DNA of 9,677 bases from assembly GCA_964601515.1 (NCBI GenBank), contig CAZRNU010000115.1:1-9677 (forward strand), written 5' to 3'. Below the pieces are notes generated by a model. It worked only from the letters and a program-made list of their open reading frames with translations. It searched no databases and was not told where the DNA came from. Each line of letters starts with the position of its first letter. Position 1 is the first letter of the stretch. This DNA comes from PWND01 sp964601515. GTDB lineage: Bacteria > Bacteroidota > Bacteroidia > Bacteroidales > UBA7960. The translations under genes were made by a program, and so were the position numbers. Below are positions 1 to 5,552 of the stretch, one piece after another.

Positions 1-1
1 A

Positions 2-352
2 AAAATAAAAGGGCAGGGCGGACTATATGCATATCTCGGAACTAGTGATGCTATAGCAGTTGAAGAAAGAATTAAAAATGGAGATAAATATGCTGAACTA
101 ATTTATATGGCGATTGCATATCAGGTTGCTAAAGAAATTGGGGGGTTATCAACGGTATTAAGAGGAGAAGTTGATGGAATTTTACTTACAGGAGGCTTAG
201 CATTTGGAACATTATTAATCGATGATATTACTGAAAGGGTTAAGCATCTTGGTCCGGTTAAATCATATCCCGGTGAAGGAGAGATGGAAGCTCTCGCTAT
301 GAATGCTTTTATGGTGTTTACAGGGGAGATTGATTTGAAGGATTATGAATAG
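2..352 (+). CDS. buk: Butyrate kinase, C-terminal part (5' end outside window)
   Basis: The last 116 codons of an acetate/butyrate kinase family (ASKHA fold) protein; the open frame runs in from the left edge, so the true start is upstream and the ATG at 107 is internal. The enzyme transfers phosphate between butyryl phosphate and ADP, giving ATP and butyrate in the cytosol. Visible family signatures are GGLYAYLGTSDA near the fragment start, the stretch AYQVAKEIGG, the nucleotide-site segment ILLTGGLAFG, and the C-terminal YPGEGEMEALAMNAF, which is very characteristic of Buk. The downstream genes make butyryl-CoA, so butyrate is the likely substrate, although branched-chain acyl phosphates are also accepted by this family. 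Phosphotransbutyrylase is usually next to buk and is not in view, so it may lie to the left. The stop is TAG at 350-352. Confidence 0.93.
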   Translation, partial: KIKGQGGLYAYLGTSDAIAVEERIKNGDKYAELIYMAIAYQVAKEIGGLSTVLRGEVDGILLTGGLAFGTLLIDDITERVKHLGPVKSYPGEGEMEALAMNAFMVFTGEIDLKDYE

Positions 353-357
353 GTGTC

Positions 358-392
358 GGGTATAGGGTATAGGGTATAGGGTATAAGGTATT
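358..392. repeat. 7-bp tandem array, unit GGGTATA
   Basis: Four perfect copies of GGGTATA (358-364, 365-371, 372-378, 379-385) followed by a degenerate copy AGGTATT (386-392). The array begins 5 nt after the butyrate kinase stop. A related 7-bp array lies in inverted orientation after the next gene, at 1281-1312. Function is unknown. It is too short and G-poor for a convincing telomere-like or G-quadruplex role. Confidence 0.9.
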
Positions 393-446
393 GGAAATAA
401 TTTCTAAGAGATTAAACATATAAACCACTAAACAAATCAACAAAAC

Positions 447-1217
447 ATGAACTACGAAATATTAAAAACAGACATTCAGGATGGGATAGCAATAGTAACT
501 ATCAGTCGTCCGGAGGCATTAAATGCTCTTAACTCCAAGTTCTTTGCTGAAATGAATTCATTACTTGCTGAATTGGAGAAAAACAATGCAGTTAAGATAA
601 TTATTATTACCGGTGAAGGTAAAGCTTTTGTTGCAGGTGCCGACATTTCTGAAATGGTAAATATGAATTCTCAGCAAGGACAGGATTTCTCCAAAAAAGG
701 TCAAGATACCTTCAATAAAATCGAAGACATTGATAAACCTGTTATTGCTGCCGTTAATGGTTTTGCTCTTGGTGGTGGCTGTGAATTAGCTATGTCAACT
801 GATTTCAGAATAGCCAGCAACTTAGCGAAATTCGGACAACCGGAAGTAAACCTCGGATTAATTCCAGGTTATGCAGGTACTCAAAGACTTGCAAGGATAG
901 TCGGACTTTCTAATGCTTTGTATCTACTTTATACTGCAGATATGATTACCGCAGATGAAGCGCTTAGAATGGGTTTGGTGCAAAAAGTTGTTGAGCCTGA
1001 TCAACTTCTCACAGAAGCAGTTGCAATTGCAAAAAAGATTGCCTCTAAAGGTCCAAATGCAATTAAAAAAGTGAAGAAAGTTACAAGGAAAGGATTATTA
1101 GGCGATTTTTATGATGGTTGCAATCTGGAAGCCAAAGAATTCGGAACCCTCTTCGGAAATGAAGGTACTGAAGGAATGACTGCTTTCTTAGAAAAAAGAA
1201 AACCGAATTGGAACTAG
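447..1217 (+). CDS. crt: Crotonase / short-chain enoyl-CoA hydratase
   Basis: A 256-residue enoyl-CoA hydratase/isomerase family protein, normal length for a single-domain crotonase. It interconverts 3-hydroxybutyryl-CoA and crotonyl-CoA in the cytosol. The oxyanion-hole segment AFVAGADISEM lies at 60-70 and the second one, GFALGGGCELAM, at about 105-116. Both acid/base glutamates of true hydratases are present: E113 in GGGCEL and E133 in FGQPEVNLG. IPGYAGTQRL follows at 139-148. Retention of both glutamates argues for hydratase rather than isomerase or hydrolase activity. The ATG at 447 is chosen because MNYEILKTD aligns with normal crotonase N-termini. The leader is A-rich with no Shine-Dalgarno, as usual in Bacteroidota. 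It sits between buk and the 3-hydroxyacyl-CoA dehydrogenase and is bracketed by inverted 7-bp arrays. I see no convincing promoter in the 94-bp upstream gap, so read-through from buk is likely. Confidence 0.95.
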   Translation: MNYEILKTDIQDGIAIVTISRPEALNALNSKFFAEMNSLLAELEKNNAVKIIIITGEGKAFVAGADISEMVNMNSQQGQDFSKKGQDTFNKIEDIDKPVIAAVNGFALGGGCELAMSTDFRIASNLAKFGQPEVNLGLIPGYAGTQRLARIVGLSNALYLLYTADMITADEALRMGLVQKVVEPDQLLTEAVAIAKKIASKGPNAIKKVKKVTRKGLLGDFYDGCNLEAKEFGTLFGNEGTEGMTAFLEKRKPNWN

Positions 1218-1221
1218 TCGG

Positions 1222-1273
1222 GTAGTTATGTAGTCGTGTAGTCATGTAGATAGGTAGTTAGTTAGTTAGTTAG
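1222..1273. repeat. 8-bp degenerate tandem array grading into TTAG repeats
   Basis: Units in 8-bp register are GTAGTTAT (1222), GTAGTCGT (1230), GTAGTCAT (1238), GTAGATAG (1246) and GTAGTTAG (1254), passing into TTAG tetramers to 1273. The array starts 5 nt after the crotonase stop. The gradual change from an 8-bp to a 4-bp period suggests slippage. No complementary partner array is visible in the window. Confidence 0.75.
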
Positions 1274-1280
1274 TCAAGTC

Positions 1281-1312
1281 CTGATACCCGATACCTGATA
1301 CCTGACACCCGA
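1281..1312. repeat. 7-bp tandem array, inverted relative to 358-392
   Basis: Units CTGATAC, CCGATAC, CTGATAC, CTGACAC, with CCGA following. Read on the other strand this is RGGTATC, closely related to the GGGTATA array at 358-392. The bases 1298-1309 pair with 352-363 over 12 positions, one of them a G-T wobble, so the two arrays form inverted arms around the crotonase gene. The rest of the gap up to 1392 (80 bp) is A/T-rich and holds nothing I can name. Confidence 0.75.
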
Positions 1313-1392
1313 ATTTATTAAAAGAATGAAATTTTAATAACAAACAAATTGATAGTAAAACAAAATTGATTAACAAACAAAACAACGAAAGC

Positions 1393-2727
1393 ATGAATTA
1401 TACAGAGAAATTACAAAACGTGTCGGTTTTGGGTGCTGCCGGAAAGATGGGCAGCGGCATTCTGTTGCTTACTGCAATGGAAATGGCAGATCTTAGCCTG
1501 AAACCTGAAAATAAAGGGAAGCTTTTTGTGCTTAATGCTATGGATGTGTCAAGCGAAGCTTTGCTTGGTCTTATGAAGTACGTTAAAGCACAAGTTTTAA
1601 AAGCCGCTGAAAAGAAAGTTGTAGGATTAAGAGATATGTACGCTGACAGGGAAGACCTAATCAATAACAGCGAAATTATCAATCAGTATGTTGAAGATGT
1701 TCTATTCATTATCAGACCAACAACTGTTCTTGAAGCTACTTACGATTCAGAAGTTATTTTTGAAGCAATTAAAGAAGACCCGGCACTTAAGGTGAAAATC
1801 TTCAAACAAATCAATGAAAACAGTAAAAAACAACCTTGGTTCTGCACTAATACTTCTTCAATTCCGATTAACGAACTTGATTCTAAAGCCGGCCTTAATG
1901 GCAGAGTACTAGGAGTTCATTTCTACAATCCTCCTGCAATTCAAAAATTGGTTGAAATTATCAAAACTGATAAAACTCAGGCCGACCTTGTTGAGTTTGC
2001 AAATACTTTTTCTAAAAACCTTAAAAAAGTAGTTGTTCCTTCTGCCGATTTTGCCGGATTTATCGGCAATGGTCATTTTATGCGCGATGCTCTTCACGGT
2101 ATTAAAGAGGCTGAAGAATTGACTAAGAAATACTCTTTCACTGAGGCTGTTTATATGATAAACAAAATTTCTCAGGAATATCTGATTCGTCCAATGGGTA
2201 TTTTTCAGCTTATTGATTATGTTGGAATAGACGTTTGTCAATACATTATGAGCGTTATGAATCCTTATCTTAAAGATGAAGATTTACATAGTTCTCTTCT
2301 TGATAAAATGATTGAAATTGGTGTTCGTGGCGGACAAAATTTTGACGGTTCACAAAAAGACGGATTCCTTAAATATGAAAAAGGAAGACCTGTTGCAATA
2401 TATGATGTTAACAAGAAAGCATATCAGAATATAACTGATTTTCAAGCTAAGTGTGATGCGGAATTAGGTAAAATGGCCGATTCTGTTAAACCATGGAAAT
2501 CTGTTGTTGGAGATAAAGGCAAAGATGATTATCTGAAAGGCTATTATAACGACCTTAAAGTTCTAAACACAATGGGTAGCGAATTAGCTCTGAAATATGC
2601 AAAACGTTCTAAAGAAATAGGACTTAAGCTTGTAGCTGATAAAGTTGCAGACAATGATAATGATGTTAATACAGTGCTGTTGACCGGATTTTTCCATGCA
2701 TACGGCCCAATTAATGATTACATATAA
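1393..2727 (+). CDS. 3-hydroxyacyl-CoA dehydrogenase (long form)
   Basis: A 444-residue NAD(P)-dependent 3-hydroxyacyl-CoA dehydrogenase, expected to interconvert acetoacetyl-CoA and 3-hydroxybutyryl-CoA. The N-terminal Rossmann fingerprint is VLGAAGKMGSGI (12-23), a GxxGxxG spacing instead of the usual GxGxxG. Active-site elements are present: NTSSIPI (153-159), H176 and E188 in GVHFYNPPAIQKLVEII, and N226 in GFIGN. The DxPGF proline is replaced (DFAGF). The C-terminal domain is seen in RPMGIFQLIDYVGIDV and GGQNFDGSQKDGF. A further ~100 residues end in GFFHAYGPINDYI, which resembles a degenerate second C-terminal domain like that of FadB. Single-domain Hbd is near 280 residues, so this is clearly longer. 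The ATG at 1393 is preferred over an upstream in-frame TTG at 1366, because the extra residues precede the first beta strand and match nothing. The next gene starts 16 nt after the stop, indicating co-transcription with the thiolase. Confidence 0.9.
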   Translation: MNYTEKLQNVSVLGAAGKMGSGILLLTAMEMADLSLKPENKGKLFVLNAMDVSSEALLGLMKYVKAQVLKAAEKKVVGLRDMYADREDLINNSEIINQYVEDVLFIIRPTTVLEATYDSEVIFEAIKEDPALKVKIFKQINENSKKQPWFCTNTSSIPINELDSKAGLNGRVLGVHFYNPPAIQKLVEIIKTDKTQADLVEFANTFSKNLKKVVVPSADFAGFIGNGHFMRDALHGIKEAEELTKKYSFTEAVYMINKISQEYLIRPMGIFQLIDYVGIDVCQYIMSVMNPYLKDEDLHSSLLDKMIEIGVRGGQNFDGSQKDGFLKYEKGRPVAIYDVNKKAYQNITDFQAKCDAELGKMADSVKPWKSVVGDKGKDDYLKGYYNDLKVLNTMGSELALKYAKRSKEIGLKLVADKVADNDNDVNTVLLTGFFHAYGPINDYI

Positions 2728-2728
2728 T

Positions 2729-2735
2729 AAGGAGG
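2729..2735 (+). promoter_or_regulatory. Strong Shine-Dalgarno before the thiolase
   Basis: AAGGAGG, separated by 8 nt from the ATG at 2744. It settles the thiolase start against an earlier in-frame ATG at 2696, which would overlap the previous gene. It is the only strong Shine-Dalgarno I see in the window; the other starts have A/T-rich leaders. Confidence 0.8.
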
Positions 2736-2743
2736 ATATAATT

Positions 2744-3985
2744 ATGACAAAACTACGTAGAAAAGTATATATGGTTGCCGGTTATAACACCATATCAATG
2801 GGTACCGGTAGAAAAGAATTTCATCCGAAAAAGCCTCGCCCTGATCTTGAAGATTATATTAAAGAAGCCGGACAAGCTGTTCTTAAAATGATTGGCGGCG
2901 CAAAAAACGTTGACGAAACCGTTATCGGTAACTTCATTGGTGCTCTATTTAACAGGCAGGCTAATATGGCTGCTTTTGCACCTATGATTGATGAAGGATT
3001 ACGTTATAAACCGGCTATCAGAGTTGAAGGTGCTTGTGGAACAGGTGCTTTAGCGCTTGCAACCGGAATTAAATCGATTCTCGCAGAAACTGCTGATGTG
3101 GCTCTTGTTCTTGGTGTTGAAGTTCAAAACACTGTTAAAGCAATGTACGGTGCCGATATTCTTGCAGCTGCAGGATGGGCAAAAGAAAGAAAAACAGGTC
3201 ATGCTTATTTCTTCCCGGGAAAATTTAGCGATAGGTCAAAAGCTTATGCTGAAAAGTTTGGCGCTGATAAAACTAGAGCGGCCATGGCAAAATGGTATCA
3301 GAATGCAATCGAAAATGCAAGGCTGTGTCCAACTGCTCAGGAATTTCACAACACAACTGCTGACCTTGTGAGCTGTGGGTTAAGCAAGCCAAATCCTAAA
3401 GGATTTGTTGATTCATTAAACTTTTTCGATTGTTCTAAAGTATCTGACGGGGCATCTGCAATTGCTGTCGTTTCTGAAGAAGGATTGAAAAGATGCGGAA
3501 TAGACAAAAAGGATGCTGTTGAAATCATTGGTTTTGGTCAAGCTGAAGAAGATATTACAAAACCACCGGCAGATTACACAAAACTATCAACAACTAAAGT
3601 TGCTGTTGAAAAAGCTATGCAAATGGCAGGCATTACAAAAGAACAAATCGGAACTGTTGAATGTCACGACTGCTTCACTATTGCCGGAATTATGGCTACT
3701 GAGGCAATTGGGTTTGCTGAACACGGCAAAGGACCGGATTTTGTGATTGAAGGAAATACATCCAGAACAGGAAGTGTTCCATTTAATACAACCGGCGGAC
3801 TAATTGGCTGGGGGCATCCAACCGGAGCTACCGGAGTTCATCAGGCTGTTACTATTTGGGAACAGTTAACAGGAAAAGCAGGCGACGCTCAAATCGAAAT
3901 CAAACCGGAAAAACCTTACGGATTAACTATCAATATGGGTGGCGACGATAAATCGCTTGTTTCGATAGTTTATAAGAAAGCGTAG
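2744..3985 (+). CDS. SCP-x-type thiolase (acetyl-CoA acetyltransferase candidate)
   Basis: A 413-residue thiolase-fold protein. In this context it most likely condenses two acetyl-CoA into acetoacetyl-CoA, or cleaves it. The nucleophilic cysteine is C98 in VEGACGTGALA. The second half carries HDCF (308-311) and GWGHPTGATG (355-364, with H358). HDCF plus GHPxGATG is the pattern of the sterol-carrier-protein-x / archaeal thiolase branch, in which the HDCF cysteine takes the role of the CxG cysteine of classical thiolases. It is therefore not a ThlA/AtoB orthologue by motif. The C-terminus ends with INMGGDDKSLVSIVY. No SCP2 lipid-binding domain is attached. It follows the dehydrogenase by 16 nt with a strong Shine-Dalgarno, so the two look like a translationally tuned pair. 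Family assignment is firm; the substrate is inferred from neighbours. Confidence 0.9.
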   Translation: MTKLRRKVYMVAGYNTISMGTGRKEFHPKKPRPDLEDYIKEAGQAVLKMIGGAKNVDETVIGNFIGALFNRQANMAAFAPMIDEGLRYKPAIRVEGACGTGALALATGIKSILAETADVALVLGVEVQNTVKAMYGADILAAAGWAKERKTGHAYFFPGKFSDRSKAYAEKFGADKTRAAMAKWYQNAIENARLCPTAQEFHNTTADLVSCGLSKPNPKGFVDSLNFFDCSKVSDGASAIAVVSEEGLKRCGIDKKDAVEIIGFGQAEEDITKPPADYTKLSTTKVAVEKAMQMAGITKEQIGTVECHDCFTIAGIMATEAIGFAEHGKGPDFVIEGNTSRTGSVPFNTTGGLIGWGHPTGATGVHQAVTIWEQLTGKAGDAQIEIKPEKPYGLTINMGGDDKSLVSIVYKKA

Positions 3986-3987
3986 GG

Positions 3988-4087
3988 TAATTAGTTAATG
4001 TGCCAATGTGCCAATGTGCCAATGTGCCAATGTGCCAATGTGCCAATGTGCCAATGTAATAATGTGCTAATTGGTTAATTAGTTAAT
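3988..4087. repeat. 12-bp direct repeat bracketing the left 8-bp array
   Basis: TAATTAGTTAAT occurs exactly at 3988-3999 and again at 4076-4087, on either side of the left 8-bp array. The second copy is part of a short GTTAATTA tandem (4074-4089). It is A/T-rich, so chance or slippage is possible, but the two copies sit precisely at the array boundaries. Confidence 0.65.
3997..4068. repeat. Left 8-bp tandem array, unit AATGTGCC
   Basis: Seven perfect copies of AATGTGCC (3997-4052), then AATGTAAT (4053-4060) and AATGTGCT (4061-4068). The array starts 12 nt after the thiolase stop. It is the left arm of the inverted pair around the four-helix-bundle gene. The variant unit AATGTAAT at the inner edge is mirrored exactly by ATTACATT at the inner edge of the right arm. 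Confidence 0.97.
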
Positions 4088-4105
4088 TATAATATGAATA
4101 AATAA

Positions 4106-4471
4106 ATGGTAGAGACGGGGAATAGGATTGTTGATTTGAGTTTTGAATTTGCATTGCAGATTATTTCTTTTTCTGAAGTTTTAGAAGAGAATCGCAAGTA
4201 TTCTATTGCAAAACAGATAATTAGAAGTGGGACATCAATAGGAGCAAATATTCGCGAATCTCAAAATTGTGAAAGCAAAGCGGATTTCATTCATAAATTG
4301 AAAGTTGCTGCAAAAGAAGCCGAAGAAACCGAATATTGGCTATTATTATGCAAACATTCAAAAAATTATCCCTGCGAAGAGGGTTTATTTAACCAATTAA
4401 AACAAATCCAAAAAATATTAAACAGTATAATTAATACAGCAAAGAATAATAAAATTTCAAATAATAAGTAA
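4106..4471 (+). CDS. Four-helix-bundle protein, S23/IVP family
   Basis: A 121-residue, all-helical protein of the four-helix-bundle family that includes the proteins encoded by 23S rRNA intervening sequences and is related to the Avd accessory proteins of diversity-generating retroelements. Family hallmarks are plain: the conserved loop IIRSGTSIGANIRESQ (38-53), ESKADFIHKL (56-65) and KEAEETEYWLLL (70-81). The last ten or so residues are a Lys/Asn-rich tail. Members often form pentameric barrels and bind nucleic acid in the Avd case; the role of this one is unknown. No reverse transcriptase or variable repeat is near it. The ATG at 4106 gives the normal N-terminus (VDLSFEFALQII aligns with helix 1). 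It interrupts a metabolic operon in the same orientation, and both flanks are inverted 8-bp arrays, which suggests a self-contained insert and not a pathway gene. Confidence 0.9.
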   Translation: MVETGNRIVDLSFEFALQIISFSEVLEENRKYSIAKQIIRSGTSIGANIRESQNCESKADFIHKLKVAAKEAEETEYWLLLCKHSKNYPCEEGLFNQLKQIQKILNSIINTAKNNKISNNK

Positions 4472-4481
4472 TATGCAATTT

Positions 4482-4593
4482 ATTACATTGGCATGTTGGC
4501 ACATTTGCATATTAGCACATTTGCATATTAGCACATTAGCACTTTAGCACATTAGCACTTTAGCACATTGGCACATTGGCACATTGGCATATT
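4482..4593. repeat. Right 8-bp tandem array, unit GGCACATT
   Basis: Fourteen 8-bp units in perfect register: ATTACATT (4482), GGCATGTT, GGCACATT, TGCATATT, AGCACATT, TGCATATT, AGCACATT, AGCACTTT, AGCACATT, AGCACTTT, AGCACATT, GGCACATT, GGCACATT, GGCATATT (4586-4593). GGCACATT is the exact reverse complement of the left-array unit. The middle shows higher-order duplication (TGCATATT-AGCACATT twice, AGCACTTT-AGCACATT twice), so this arm has expanded internally while its two ends still match the left arm. Confidence 0.95.
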
Positions 4594-4604
4594 AATTAAA
4601 AACA

Positions 4605-5549
4605 ATGAAATCAATAACTGAACTATTTAACATTCGTTTTCCGATAATCCAAGGCGGCATGATTTGGTGCAGTGGTTGGAGACTTGCTGCTGCTGTTAGT
4701 AATGCCGGAGGCTTGGGTCTTATTGGTTCAGGGTCTATGACTCCGGATATTTTACGCGATCATATCAGAAAATGTAAAGCTGCTACCAATAAACCTTTTG
4801 GAGTCAATATTCCCTTGTTATTCCCTCATGCTGAGGAGTTTATAAATATTCTTATTGAGGAAAATTTAAAAATTGTTTTCACTTCAGCAGGAAACCCGGG
4901 AAAATATACTTCATACCTGAAAGAAAAAGGCCTTACTGTTGTTCATGTAATTGCTAACGTTAAGTTTGCTAAAAAAGCTGAAGAAGCTGGAGTTGACGCA
5001 GTGGTTGCCGAAGGGTTTGAAGCCGGTGGTCATAATGGAAGGGAGGAAACAACTACATTAGTTTTAGTACCACTTATCAAACAGTCTGTCTCAATTCCGG
5101 TAATTGCAGCCGGAGGTATTGGTACCGGCAGGGGAATGCTTGCAGCTATGGCACTGGGTGCCGATGGTGTGCAGATAGGAAGCAGATTTGTTTGCTCTGA
5201 AGAATCTTCTGCTCACATCGAATTTAAAAGGAAAATTCTGGAAGCTAAAGATGGAGATACAATGCTCTCCCTAAAAAAGCTTGTATCGGTCAGACTTCTT
5301 AAGAATAAGTTTTATTTTGATGTAGAAAAGAAAGAATATGAAGGTGCTTCGGCAGAAGAACTATCAGAACTTTTAGGCAGAGGCAGAGCTAAAAAAGGTA
5401 TGTTTGAAGGAGAAACAGATGAAGGTGAACTGGAAATTGGTCAAATATCTGCTTTAATCAAGGAAATCAAACCTGTGAAGGAAATTGTTGAAGAAATCAT
5501 GAATGAATTCACAGGAGCAAAAAACCAAATCAGTGAATTAAACTTTTAG
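4605..5549 (+). CDS. FabK / nitronate-monooxygenase-like FMN enoyl reductase or oxidoreductase
   Basis: A 314-residue TIM-barrel flavoprotein of the 2-nitropropane dioxygenase / FabK family. Signatures are the N-terminal FPIIQGGMIW (12-21), GGLGLIGSGSM (35-45), PFGVNIPL (64-71), the active-site stretch EGFEAGGHNG with H143, and the FMN phosphate-binding region IPVIAAGGIGTGRGM (164-178) followed by ALGADGVQIGSRF. The EGxEAGGHxG motif is shared by FabK enoyl-ACP reductases and nitronate monooxygenases, so sequence alone does not decide between them. In a butyrate cluster an enoyl-thioester reductase role is attractive, but the acyl-CoA dehydrogenase downstream already covers crotonyl-CoA reduction. 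The start codon lies 5 nt beyond the outer stem of the inverted-array element, which could influence its translation. The next gene begins 3 nt after the stop, so the two are probably translationally coupled. Confidence 0.85.
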   Translation: MKSITELFNIRFPIIQGGMIWCSGWRLAAAVSNAGGLGLIGSGSMTPDILRDHIRKCKAATNKPFGVNIPLLFPHAEEFINILIEENLKIVFTSAGNPGKYTSYLKEKGLTVVHVIANVKFAKKAEEAGVDAVVAEGFEAGGHNGREETTTLVLVPLIKQSVSIPVIAAGGIGTGRGMLAAMALGADGVQIGSRFVCSEESSAHIEFKRKILEAKDGDTMLSLKKLVSVRLLKNKFYFDVEKKEYEGASAEELSELLGRGRAKKGMFEGETDEGELEIGQISALIKEIKPVKEIVEEIMNEFTGAKNQISELNF

Positions 5550-5552
5550 TTT

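Larger units (their letters stand above)
3991..4599. other. Inverted-array element enclosing a four-helix-bundle gene
   Basis: Two 8-bp arrays in opposite orientation enclose the gene at 4106-4471. By hand pairing, the outer stem is 3991-4020 with 4570-4599, 30 consecutive pairs with three G-T wobbles at most. The inner stem is 4037-4062 with 4480-4505, 26 pairs with two wobbles; its core GCCAATGTAATAA (4050-4062) has an exact reverse complement at 4480-4492. The unpaired middle is two units on the left and eight on the right. The outer stem begins 6 nt after the thiolase stop and ends 5 nt before the FabK-like ATG, so the element fills the gap. In RNA the whole small gene would lie in the loop. 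The structure is seen in the sequence; its function and mobility are inference. Confidence 0.75.

Noticed and set aside
107..352. A complete 81-residue protein starting at 107
   Set aside because: The frame stays open to the left edge and the upstream codons continue the butyrate kinase sequence (GGLYAYLGTSDA).
358..392. Telomere-like or G-quadruplex repeat
   Set aside because: Only four copies with runs of three G spaced by TATA, in a plain intergenic gap; position after a stop and the inverted partner suit a short-period array better.
1398..1682. Minus-strand open frame opposite the dehydrogenase, and similar ones at 1909-2241, 3346-3528, 5789-5977, 7310-7531 and 9156-9419
   Set aside because: Each lies wholly inside a well-conserved + strand gene, has no recognisable family motif, and its composition is that of an antisense shadow.
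2696..2743. Earlier thiolase start at 2696
   Set aside because: It would overlap the dehydrogenase by 32 bp, adds residues unlike the family, and ignores the Shine-Dalgarno at 2729-2735.
3057..3371. Extra + strand open frames inside the thiolase (also 3513-3746)
   Set aside because: They overlap conserved thiolase sequence in another frame and resemble no protein family.
4106..4471. Avd accessory gene of a diversity-generating retroelement
   Set aside because: Same broad fold family, but there is no reverse transcriptase and no template or variable repeat in the window.
3997..4593. CRISPR array
   Set aside because: Units are 8 bp, head-to-tail with no spacers, and no cas genes are present.
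3991..4599. Insertion sequence or MITE with terminal inverted repeats
   Set aside because: No transposase. The 12-bp direct repeats flank only the left array, not the whole element, so there is no target-site duplication.
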